DNA of 64,000 nt from Oopsacas minuta (lineage: Eukaryota > Porifera > Hexactinellida > Lyssacinosida > Leucopsacidae), in the NCBI GenBank assembly GCA_024704765.1, contig JAKMXF010000144.1, forward strand, positions 620,001 through 684,000, read 5' to 3'. The notes beneath the pieces are model-generated. The model saw nothing but the letters and a program-made list of their open reading frames with translations. It ran no database searches and had not been told where the DNA came from. Made by a program: the position numbers and the translations under genes. This document shows positions 23,901 to 35,900 of this stretch, piece by piece (positions within the stretch are counted from its first letter, which is position 1; the number at the start of each line of letters is the position of its first letter).

Positions 23901-26900
23901 CAGACATTCTGTATTATTAACTTATCTAAAATTCTTTTAATATTAATTATATTATAACAATTCATTAATCATTTGTAGATATTTCATATGATTCTCGTTA
24001 CGTAATACAATCAAGAATCTTTGTTTTTCTTAACGAATTTCGCATTAACCGAAATTATTTTAATATTTGCATTTAAGAGAACTTACTACTTCTATATCGT
24101 AAAGATTGTTTATACTTATCCAGAATTTGTAATAACGATATTCCTTCATAATTTGGAGTCTTTCAAAGGGTAATTACTAATGCAAATGAAGGATGGTGTT
24201 ATGTGTGTGTGAAGAGTGTAACAGGTCCATTTCTTCGTATTACAAATTTTCATATATCGTGACGCACAGAGGAAGGTAGTGTGTCAAAATTTTGGAAATT
24301 TAGAGTTACGTAACGTTTGAACGGCACCTTGATATCAATAAATATTCATTACTTAAGTTAGAAAGAGCTGATGATGTTTTCAAACATGCACACACATAAC
24401 TACAAATCTAAATATTCTATTCTAAACAAAACATACTAACCTATACAGAACTTAGCTAGTATAGCAGCTAATAACTAGTCAGTATAGCTACATTATACAT
24501 ACATTCTTCAGAGAAGAGGGCTTGTGAAAGACATTTCCTTTTCAAGCTCTATTATTTCTGATTTTATCTTTTCCAGTGCTTCCTCTGGATTGACTTTCTT
24601 GTGATTAACCGCTTCAGGTCGAGACATAGTCTGAGACATCCTCACTACAATATATTGTATTAGGAATGTTTCTATTTCGAATGGTGTACAATGTTCGTGT
24701 CTGGACTTCTTTTGCTGTTTTATGAGTTCTAAATAGTTGTATGTGCTATCAACATCAAAGTATGGTGCTATTCTCTTCAATTCTGTTAGATTTGATTGAA
24801 CTTTGATTTGCCACTCTAATGCTTCCTTCGTTAGCTTTGTATACTCATTGGTACAATTCTTTATGTCAGCTTCAATATGAGTCAATTGTGCCTTTGCTTG
24901 ATCGAATATTACTTTCTTGTTATAGTTCCTGTTTTGTTTGGTAGTTTGTTTCTCTTCAATAATGTAAGGATGATCCTCGTGATATTTGGCTGAACACTTG
25001 TGTGGACAATACTGGCAGTTTCCGTTTATGTCGAAAGCTTCACATTCCTTTTTATCTTTTTTGAGACAATCAGCATGACACGTGAATACGCACACAGTGC
25101 AGTACGTAGTATTTTTCTTAGTTGCTTCAGAATATTTGATTGTTGATGTCTCTTCCGTATAGTAATTCGTGTTATCTCGTATTATCCCTTGTTTTATGGA
25201 TTTCTCATCTTCAAGTTTCTGACACTTGATCGTATGTCCCTTCATTAGGTCTAGGCTCCCCAAGAACCCTTTACTGTTAACATTCAGTTGATGTTTTTGT
25301 TCCAGAATGTTATTATTAGAATATTCTAATTGTATTACCTTTCTAGCATGAAGCTTGTCAATGAAGTTATTAATTAACTTCATATTTCTATCCCAGAACA
25401 GTTTGCTTATTTGAGGCATGCTAGATTCTCTCTCAAACATTACTCCATTATTGATAGTGTATACCTGTTGAGGTAGGAAAGGAAATGTATACTCTGTTAA
25501 GTCAGGTAGTATTTCTTCATAATGAGATGGAAATGTGAGGAATAGGTAGACATATGGTATGATCTCTTTCCCGAAGTAGGACAACATTTGGTTGAAGAGA
25601 TACTTCTTCACTTGCTTTGTCTTCTCGCTACTTTTCTTACTTATCACATCATTATACTTCTCAACAACCACTACAGCATCTAGATGTTGTATTTTGTGTA
25701 GAAAGTCTGCTATGGATTTAGATATGTTCATGTCATGTTCAAATCCGTTAGTATTGGAAAACCCAGGTGTATCCCAGAACACGTAGCTGTTGGTAGAATG
25801 CTTCACCTCCAGTTTATAGCCTTGTATTGCATCAGTTAAACTGGTACCTGTTTGCTCTTCATTATCTATAGCTTTGAATCTGAATTGGGTGGATTGCTCC
25901 ATTTTGAGAAGAACGTTAGCAATAGAGTTAATAAGTGCACTCTTACCACATCCTGTCTCTCCTAGGATCAGTATCTGCTTGACTGTATCTTCTTGATTTG
26001 CAAAACCACTTTGAGTGATTTGGCATGACAGTAGTTTGGTATTCATTTTGTTTTGCTGCTTTTGTTTACCTTCTGCAAGTGCTAACTCTATTATGACCTG
26101 TTGGTTGTATGTTTTGATGCTAGACTGAGCTAGATCTTCATTATGTACTACTATACCTCCAATAATTGGTACACCATATCGCTTGTAATTCTCTAACAGC
26201 TGTAGGAAATCTGTTCTTGTATCTTGACATGTTATCTTCAAATCTTCTTTTAATTCTTTGTCTGTTAAGGAAAGAAGAATGTCTCCTTTAATGTCACCTA
26301 AATCTTCAAAGTTTATTTTCTTGAACTCGTTTGGAAATGTGAATTCAAGGATCGATTTCGTTTGAGTCTCAGTCAGATCTTCTACTTTCACAAATGTGCA
26401 TTGTTCTGTCATCTTCTAATGTCTCAGATAATTTGTGCTAGTTCATTTACCATAACAAGAATTAATATTTTGATATTTGATTGCACTTTTTTGGAATTAT
26501 TCGACATTACCGACGAATTCAAGCCACCTTCCTTTGTTTAATTAATACCGTATTATCCTGAATACGCGCCGAGGCGCCCGAGGCTTATTCAGGGAAATAC
26601 AGTATTGATATGTATATACGTACAGTTTGAATATATTTCTTACTGATTGAATATATAAGGGATGGACTCTACTAGTCCTTCTAAGCTCAGTGACTACTAC
26701 CTGAGCTAACATACTAGTAAACTAATCTATATAGCACTAAGATGAGTACATAATTACCTTATTGAGAATTCTAAGCAGATCCTCTCTAAAAAGGAGACAA
26801 GATCTCTTACAATATCTTTGAGGGTGCTAACTCCATCATTGATTCCGCTGTTAGACTCTCACTCTGCAATTGTATTTGCTCTTGCTTGGCAATTTTTTCA

Positions 26901-29900
26901 TACTGAATTGCCTTCTGTTGGTTCCCGCGTTTTGCTTCTGCCTCTGATATGGTCGTGAAATACTTGTACATATCTAGTGAGTAGTTTTGTATTGCTGTAT
27001 TCTTGAGACTCTGTATTTGATCTTTAATTTGTCTAAGTAATTTGTTAATATTTTCTTGAGCTTTAGCTGTCTCCCTCTCAAGTTCCACTCTCTCTTTGTC
27101 ACAGATGGAAAGTTCTTTGGTCGCATCATCAAAGAGTTGTTTGTCATCATCCTTGACAAATTCTTCACTTTCTACTATTTCGTCTTTGTAGATGATAGGC
27201 TCATTACTGTGCCAATCCCATTTACATCCTTTTGGACAGATTCTACAATACCCATCTGTCATTGCCCAGCATCCTGCTTTATCACTATTGTTTGGAATGC
27301 TGCAATTTTCATGACATGTGTGGGTGCATTTTCTGCAGAATGTTGTTATGTTCTTGGTAGGAACTGGTACCTTTGTATGTGCTGTAACTTTCTTTTTAAA
27401 CTGCTCCATGTTCTCAACCTTACTTTTTACAGCTTTCAGTTTCATTAAGTTCTCTTTACTATTTTTCTTAATTTCAAGAGCTTCGTCTAACTCAGAAGTG
27501 ATAGCATTGATATTCATTTTTAGCTTTTCTCTATCTCCTATGACTGCTTTAGTTGTTGTTAAGCTAAATGCATGTTGATGGTCGACATCTCTGAAGAATT
27601 TTCCAATGCTATCAATTGTATACTCCCAATACATTTTTGTACATTCAGTCCTTTGTGAGGGATTTTTGAATAGATCTTTGTTATTGAAGGCGAACCAGCG
27701 GTTTTCATCGAATGGAAAATTACTTTTTTCTAACGCACTTAGCATCTCAGGACGATTCCCATCCCCGAATGTAGCCAGTAAATATATATTTTCTTTCGCT
27801 TCTTTCCCGAAGAATAACAGTACTCTATCAATGATGTACTTTTGTATGTCTGTTAGTCTGTTCACGTTATCCTTTACTACAAAACATACTGCATGACATT
27901 CATCTTCTATTTTGAGTAGTTCATTGATTTGTTCTTTTATCATTTCATCTCTTTCTATCCCTTGCGTATTCCCAAATCCTGGAGTATCCCAAATTTGAAT
28001 GTCATATCCTAACAGAGTATCCTCTATTAGGTATCCAGAGATATCTGTTGTTTGACTGATACTCTGATCGCCTGCACTATCAACTTCATCAATGACTAGC
28101 TTGAATCTCAATGGATCATCCATCTCTACCCCAGCTGCATAGTTAACAAACGCATTCAGAAGTGTACTCTTCCCTGTTCCCGTTTCTCCCATAATGATTA
28201 TCTTCCTCAAGTTCTTGCTTGATGATTGCTTATATTCGCTTATTGATGTCTTCTTTGCTGGGAATGCATATATATCCAATCCTCGTATACATTCCTTTAC
28301 AATCTTTGTGCTCTTGTTTACAAATTCATCAAATATTGTTCTTTTTGGCTTTTCAATAATGTTTCTATCTGGTGTTATCCTGAATAATTTTACTATAGCT
28401 TTTCTAGTTTCCGTTGTTATCCTGAATGGTAGTTGATGGGCTAGTGTATTATGGAATCTGATGATGCTGTTAATGGTAATATCCCAATATTGTTTAGCTG
28501 CGCTGCTCCTTTCAGATTTAGATTTAAACAAATCTGCATTGTTGAATGCGAAAAAGCAGTTTTCATCGAATGGGAATTTGCTCTTCATTGACTGGCTTAT
28601 ATCCTTTGGACAATCTTCGTCACCGAATCTAGCGAGTACGTATGTGTTCATTTCTGCTTTTCTCTTGAATAATTGTTGTATACTATCAATGATGATCTTT
28701 TGTGTGTCTGTCAGTCTGTCTACGCTTGGATTGATCACAAAACAAATTGCATGAAATTCATCAATATTAAACAGGTCATCAATTTGTTGTTTTATCTTTT
28801 CATCTCCATCCCCAAACTCTGGAGTGTCCCATATCATGATAGGATATTCCAAAAAAGTATCTTCAATGAGATATCCAGATATCTCCCTTGTAAGAGATTC
28901 ATTTTCATGATTAACTAACTTGAATCTTAATGGATCCTCCATCTCTATTCCAGCTGCATAATTAATGAATGCATTAATTAGTGTGCTTTTCCCACTTCCA
29001 GTTTCTCCCATCATGATTATATTTTTCAGGTTCTCCTTTGTTACCTTTTGATAATGACTGACTGATATTTTCTCTGCTGGAAAGGTATACATGTCCAATT
29101 TATTGCTACATTGATTTAGAATTTTCGTACTTTTTCCTTTCCAAGTTTTCAATATTGATTTTTCCAGTGTTCTATCAGGTTTTGAATGTTCTACTTCAGC
29201 CATTACAGTTTATTGTTTGCAATCGCTAAGTTGTTATCTAGTAGATAATATGATATTGTTATCCTTTGAATTTATTATTTAAATATCTTCGAGTCAGTTA
29301 CATCATACAATCCAATCGAATTTGGGATTAATAGTATATGCCTTGTTGTTGGTAATGTGCATGTGTATTTGATAGAAATTTCCTGTGTACATTACAGAGA
29401 CAGTGACTGATAAACGAAACTCAAAAATCCAATGTAGCAATTTTTTTAAAGTTGAAATATAATTTGATTGAATTTTTTGTTTTTTGTGCAAAAGTTCATC
29501 TATAATTTTATTATGACATCATTGAGTAATTTGGTAATTCGTTATTCTATGAGTATAAGTTTTCTAATGAATTGTTTGTAAAGAATTTTTTGTCTTTATA
29601 TATTCAGATTACCTTTATGTAATATTTTTGGGAATTCGAAGGAATATATAATTATCTATTGTCTCTCCTTTTATATTCGTACTTGTGTCGCTATTTTTTG
29701 CTTATTTTTTGCTTATTATTTGCTATATTTTCATTTTTGCTAATTATTCCTATTATTTTAAATAATTGTGAGGTTATTTGTGGTAACTTTTGCTAACGAT
29801 AATTGAACATTTGAGAATACTCAGACATTCTGTATTATTAACTTATCTAAAATTCTTTTAATATTAACTATGTTATAACAATTCATTAATCATTTGTAGA

Positions 29901-32900
29901 TATTTCATATGATTCTCGTTACGTAATACAATCAAGAATCTTTGTTTTTCTTAACGAATTTCGCATTAACCGAAATTATTTTAATATTTGCATTTAAGAG
30001 AACTTACAACTTCTATATCGTAAAGATTGTGTATACTTATCCAGAATTTGTAATAATGATATCCCTTCATGATCCTGAGTCTTTCAAACGGTAATTACTA
30101 TTGCAGATGAAGGATGGTGTTGTGTGTGTGTGCATGATGTAACAGGTCCATTTCTTCGTATTACAAAGTTTCAAAAATCTTGACACACAGAAGAAGGTAG
30201 AGTGTCAAAATTTTGTAAATTTAGAGCTAGAGTTACGTAACGTTTGAACGGCACCTTATTATCAATAATTATTCATTACTTAAGTTAGAAAGAGCTGATA
30301 ATGTTGTCAAACACACACACATAACTACAAATCTAAATATTCTATTCTAAACATAACATACTAACCTATACAGAACTTAGCTAGTATAGCAGCTAATAAC
30401 TAGTCAGTATAGCTACATTATACATACATTCTTCAGAGAAGAGGACTTGTGAAAGACATTTCCTTTTCAAGCTCTATTATTTCTGATTTTATCTTTTCCA
30501 GTGCTTCCTCTGGATTGACTTTCTTGTGATTAACCGCTTCAGGTCGAGACATAGTCTGAGACATCCTCACTACAATATATTGTATTAGGAATGTTTCTAT
30601 TTCGAATGGTGTACAATGTTCGTGTCTGGACTTCTTTTGCTGTTTTATGAGTTCTAAATAGTTGTATGTGCTATCAACATCAAAGTATGGTGCTATTCTC
30701 TTCAATTCTGTTAGATTTGATTGAACTTTGATTTGCCACTCTAATGCTTCCTTCGTTAGCTTTGTATACTCATTGGTACAATTCTTTATGACAGCTTCAA
30801 TTTGAGTCAATTGTACCATTGCTTGATCGAATTTTATTTTCTTGTCGTTATTCACGTTTTGTTTGGTAGTTTGTTTCTCTTCAACAATGTAAGGAAAAGC
30901 CTCGTGATGTTTGGCTGGACACTTCTTTGGACAATACTGGCATTTTCCGTGTTTGTCGAAAGCTTCACATTCCTTTTTATCTTTTTTGAGGCAATCAGCA
31001 TGACACGTGAATATACACACAGTGCAGTACGTAGTATTTTTCTTAGTAGGTACTGAATATTTGATTGTTGATGTCTCTTCTGTATAGTAATTCGTGTTAT
31101 CCCGTATTATCCCTTCTTTTATGGATTTCTCATCTTCAAGTTTCTGACACTTGATCGTATGTCCCTTCATTTTGTCTAAGCTTCCGAAGAACCATTTGCT
31201 GTTAACATTCAGTTGATGTTTTTGTTCTAGAATGTTATTATTAGAATATTCTAATTGTATTCCCTTTCTAGCATGAAGCTTGTCAATGAAGTTACTGATT
31301 AACTTCATATTTCTATCCCAGAACAGTTTGCTTATTTGAGGCATGCTAGATTCTCTCTCAAACATTACTCCATTATTGATAGTGTATACCTGTTGAGGTA
31401 GGAAAGGAAATGTATACTCTGTTAAGTCAGGTAGTATTTCTTCATAATGAGATGGAAATGTGAGGAATAGGTAGACATATGGTATGATCTCTTTCCCGAA
31501 GTAGGACAACATTTGATTGAAGAGATAGTTCTTCACTTGCTTTGTCTTCTCGCTACTTTTCTTGCTTAACAGATCATTGTACTTCTCAACAACCACTACA
31601 GCATCTAGATGTTGTATTTTGTGAAGAAAGTCTGCTATGGATTTGGATATGTTCATGTCGTGTTCAAATCCGTTAGTATTGGAAAACCCAGGTGTATCCC
31701 AGAACATGTAGCTGTAGGTAGAATGCTTTACCTCCAGTTTATAGCCTTGTATTGCATCAGTTGAACTGGTACCTGTTTGCTCTTCATTATCTATTACTTT
31801 GAATCTGAATTGGGTGGATTGCTCCATTTTGAGAAGAACGTTAGCAATAGAGTTAATAAGTGCACTCTTACCACATCCTGTCTCTCCTAGGATCAGTATC
31901 TGCTTGACTGTATCTTCTTGATTTGCAAAACCACTTTGAGTGATTTGGCATGACAGTAGTTTGGTATTCATTTTGTTTTGCTGCTTTTGTTTACCTTCTG
32001 TAAGTGCTAACTCTATTATGACCTGTTGGTTGTATGTTTTGATGCTAGACTGAGCTAGATCTTCATTATGTACTACTATACCTCCAATAATTGGTACACC
32101 ATATCGCTTGTGCTTCTCTACCAGCTGTAGGAAATCTGTTCTTGTATCTTGACATGTTATTTTCAAATCTTCTTTTAATTCTTTGTCTGTTAAGGAAAGA
32201 AGAATGTCTCCGTTAATATCACCTAAATCTTCAAAGTTTATTTTCTTGAACTCGTTTGGAAATGTGAATTCAAGGATCGATTTCGTTTGAGTCTCAGTCA
32301 GATCTTTTACTTTCACAAATGTGCATTGTTCTGTCATCTTCTAATGTCTCAGATAATTTGTGCTAGTTCATTTACCATAACAAGAATTAATATTTTGATA
32401 TTTGATTGCACTTTTTTGGAATTATTCGACATTATCGATGAATTCAAGCCACCTTCCTTTGTTTAGTTAATACCATTTTGTCCTGAATACGCGCCGAGGC
32501 GCCCGAGGCTTATTCAGGGAAATACAGTATTGATATGTATATACGTACAGTTTGAATATATTTCTTACTGATTGAATATATAAGGGATGGACTCTACTAG
32601 TCCTTCTAAGCTCAGTGACTACTACCTGAGCTAACATACTAGTAAACTAATCTATATAGCACTAAGATGAGTACATAATTACCTTATTGAGAATTCTAAG
32701 CAGATCCTCTCTAAAAAGGAGACAAGATCTCTTATAATATCTTTGAGTGTGATAACTCCATCATTGATTCCGCTGTTAGACTCTCATTCTGCATCTGTAT
32801 TTGCTCTTGCTTGGCAAGGTTTTCATACTGGATTGCCTTCTGTTGGTTTCCGCGATTTGCTTCTGCCTCTGATAAGGTCATGATATAACTGTACACATCT

Positions 32901-35900
32901 TTTGAGTAGTTAAGTATTGCTGTATTCTTGAGACTCTGTATTTGATGTTTAATTTGTCCAAGTAATTTGTTCATATTTTCTTGAGCTTTAGCTTTCTCCC
33001 TCTCAAGTGACCGTTTCATTTCTTCATAGATGGAAAGTTGTTTGGTCGCATCATCAAACTTTTGTTTCACATCCTTGACAATTTCTTCTTTTTCTACTAT
33101 TTCCTCTTTGTAGATGTAAGGCTCATTCTGGTGCCAATTCCATTTACATCTACCTGGACAGATTCTACAATACCCATCTGTCATTGCCCAGCATCTTGCT
33201 TTATCACTCTTGTTTGGAATGCCGCAAGTTTCATGACAAGTGTGGGTGCATTGTATGCAGAATGTTGTTATGTTCATGGTAGGAACACTTACTTTTTTGT
33301 GTGCTGTGACTTTCTTTTTAAACTGCTTCGTGCGTTCAATCTGACCTTTTTCAGCTTCTAGTTTCCTTAAGTTCTCTTCGCAAGTATTCTCGATTACAAG
33401 AGCTTTGTCTAACTCAGTTTTGATAGCATTGATATTCATTTTTAGCTTTTCTCTATCTTCTATGACTGCTTTAGTTGTTGTTAAGCTAAAGGCATGTTGA
33501 TGACCGACATCTCTGAAGAATTTTCCAATGCTATCAATTGTATTATCCCAATACATTTTAGTGAATCCAGTCCTTTGTGAGGGATTTTTGAATAGATCTG
33601 CGTTATTAAAGGCGAACCAGCGTTTTTCATCGAATGGAAAATTACTTTTTTCTAACGCACTTAGCATCTCAGGACGATTCCCATCCCCGAATGTAGCCAG
33701 TAAATATATATTTTCTTTCGCTTCTTTCCCGAAGAATAACAGTACTCTATCAATGATGTACTTTTGTATGTCTGTCAGTCTGTTCACGTTAGCCTTCACT
33801 ACAAAACATACTGCATGACATTCATCTTCTATTTTGAGTAGTTCATTGATTTGTTCTTTTATCATTTCATCTCTTTCTATCCCTTGCGTATCCCCAAATC
33901 CTGGAGTATCCCAAATTTGAATGTCATATCCTAACAGAGTATCCTCTATTAGATATCCAGAGATATCTGTTGTTTGACTGATACTCTGATCGCCTGCTCT
34001 ATCAACTTCATCAATGACTAGCTTGAATCTCAATGGATCATCCATCTCTACCCCAGCTGCATAGTTAACAAACGCATTCAGAAGTGTACTCTTCCCTGTT
34101 CCTGTTTCTCCCATAATGATTATCTTCTTCAAGTTCTTGCTTGATGATTGCTTATATTCGCTTATTGATGTCTTCTTTGCTGGGAATGCATATATATCCA
34201 ATCCTGGCATACATTCCTTTTCAATCTTTGTGCTCTTTCTCTTGAATTCGTTCAAGACTGTTTTATTTTGTTTTTGTGTTATATCGCCTTCATATTGTAT
34301 GAGGTCCAGAGGTACTCCCTTTTTCCTATATTCAGCTATTTTCTTTAAAAAGAGTTTTCTTTTAATGCTACTTTTAACTTTTAACTCATTTTTGAGAGTT
34401 TTATCATCTATGACATTGAATATTTCCCCTGTTACTTCTCCATAATTCCCTGATAACAATAGTTGTGTGATACTTTGGAATTTCATTTGCCCCAGCAAAT
34501 GTTGTGTTTCTTTTTCAGTTAGTTTGTTCAATTCTTTAGTTTTCGTACAGGAAGCCATCTATGTTGTATCTAAAATTTGTTTTAATTCATTCATAATTAT
34601 ATGACTTAAAGTGCACATCTAGACCCCAAATCTTTCTATAATGAGATACCATTTATGACCGCACAGATCACTCGCATACTACGTATTCAGGTATAGTGCA
34701 ATGATAATTCACACCTGCCAACCGTACAGGGATTTTAGTTGATACAATTAGTGAGTCTAATAATACATAACACGTGTACATTTGTGTGTGTAAATTAACA
34801 ATTCTTATTCAAGAGTACAAAGATCCTCTGTACAATCTGTGTTTCACAACTCAGTTGCTTCTGGTTAAAACTAGATTTCATAAACTCAAGCCTTCTTATA
34901 CCGGGCTCTTACTCTACGCATTTTAACCAACTAATATTTGACCATTTCAGAGGTTAAGAGTTATATGTATTATCTGAGGTATGCACTCTAATCGAATTTG
35001 GCTAAATCCATTGTATATTGAACATGGATTTTGCTAACCTCAGCAACCTGGATTGCTATATACAAAATCCTAGCAAACTCATGATCCTCGTCACCAAAAA
35101 GGTTGCTGGAAATTTCTATGTAACAACCTAGGTTGCTGGGAAGTTTGTATATAGCAATATTGGTTAGGTAGACCTATTAGATATTTGTATTCTCTAAATG
35201 TAAAACTTAAGAAAAGAATTTATTACTTACTTAGACTTGTCTTTGGAATCTTTATTGGGAAAATATGTTTTCAGCGTTGAGTTTTATAATTTGTTAATAT
35301 TCCCAATTTCAAACTGGTATATATAGCAGTGTACTATAAATTTGTTTTGTGAATGACTCATTCGATATCTCTTTAGTATTATAGTAAAGTTTATTTTGTA
35401 GATAAACTATTAGAATGACTCATTCTAATAATAGCATAATTTCTTGAAACTTTTAGAATGACTCATTCTAATAGCTTATTTTGTTGGATCAAATTCAAAT
35501 TCATACACAGATAATATATTAGTTAATGTAACTCATTTTGAAAGCCACAAATACACTCACATACGTATATATACTGTATTTAGGTTTCGTATCTGATAGT
35601 GAGGTGGGTCAAGACGACATAGACTATCAATCTGATTCTCTGCTTCATGTCTCTTGGACTGGATTCTTTGACAGAGAATCTGGTGTATATTTCTACTTGT
35701 ATGGTTATTCAGACAGCTGTTTGACTACAGATGTGTTTGTATTGTTTGATAATTCAACGGTAAATAATCTTTATCCACATAATCTGTTTATTGTTTTGAT
35801 ATATTTTATTACAATATATTCTCTATTATAGCTGAACTTAACTTATTCAACTTTCGCATCATACGATGCTCCAACTCCAGGTCTCTATTACGTTACAGTA

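Larger units (their letters stand above)
21421..35583 (+). other. 14-kb intron of the giant gene containing five GTPase genes
   Basis: The donor GCAG|GTACTT (phase 1) and acceptor ATTTAG|GTTTCG (phase 1) are compatible. All five genes inside are on the minus strand and lack introns. The interval divides into units A-B, A'-B' and C, in which B and B' begin, and A' and C end, exactly 5,925 bp apart. Confidence 0.75.
34559..35583. other. Promoter-side flank of the GTPase array
   Basis: About 1 kb with no ORF. Contains a GGTTGCTGG foldback repeat (35035-35165) and three TGACTCA sites (35354, 35416, 35459). Confidence 0.5.

Noticed and set aside
20890-35165. GGTTGCTGG repeats in opposite orientation on both sides of the GTPase array, possibly ends of a large mobile unit
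   Set aside because: The right-hand repeat is itself a complete foldback, so each looks like an independent small element; no target-site duplication was found around the array.
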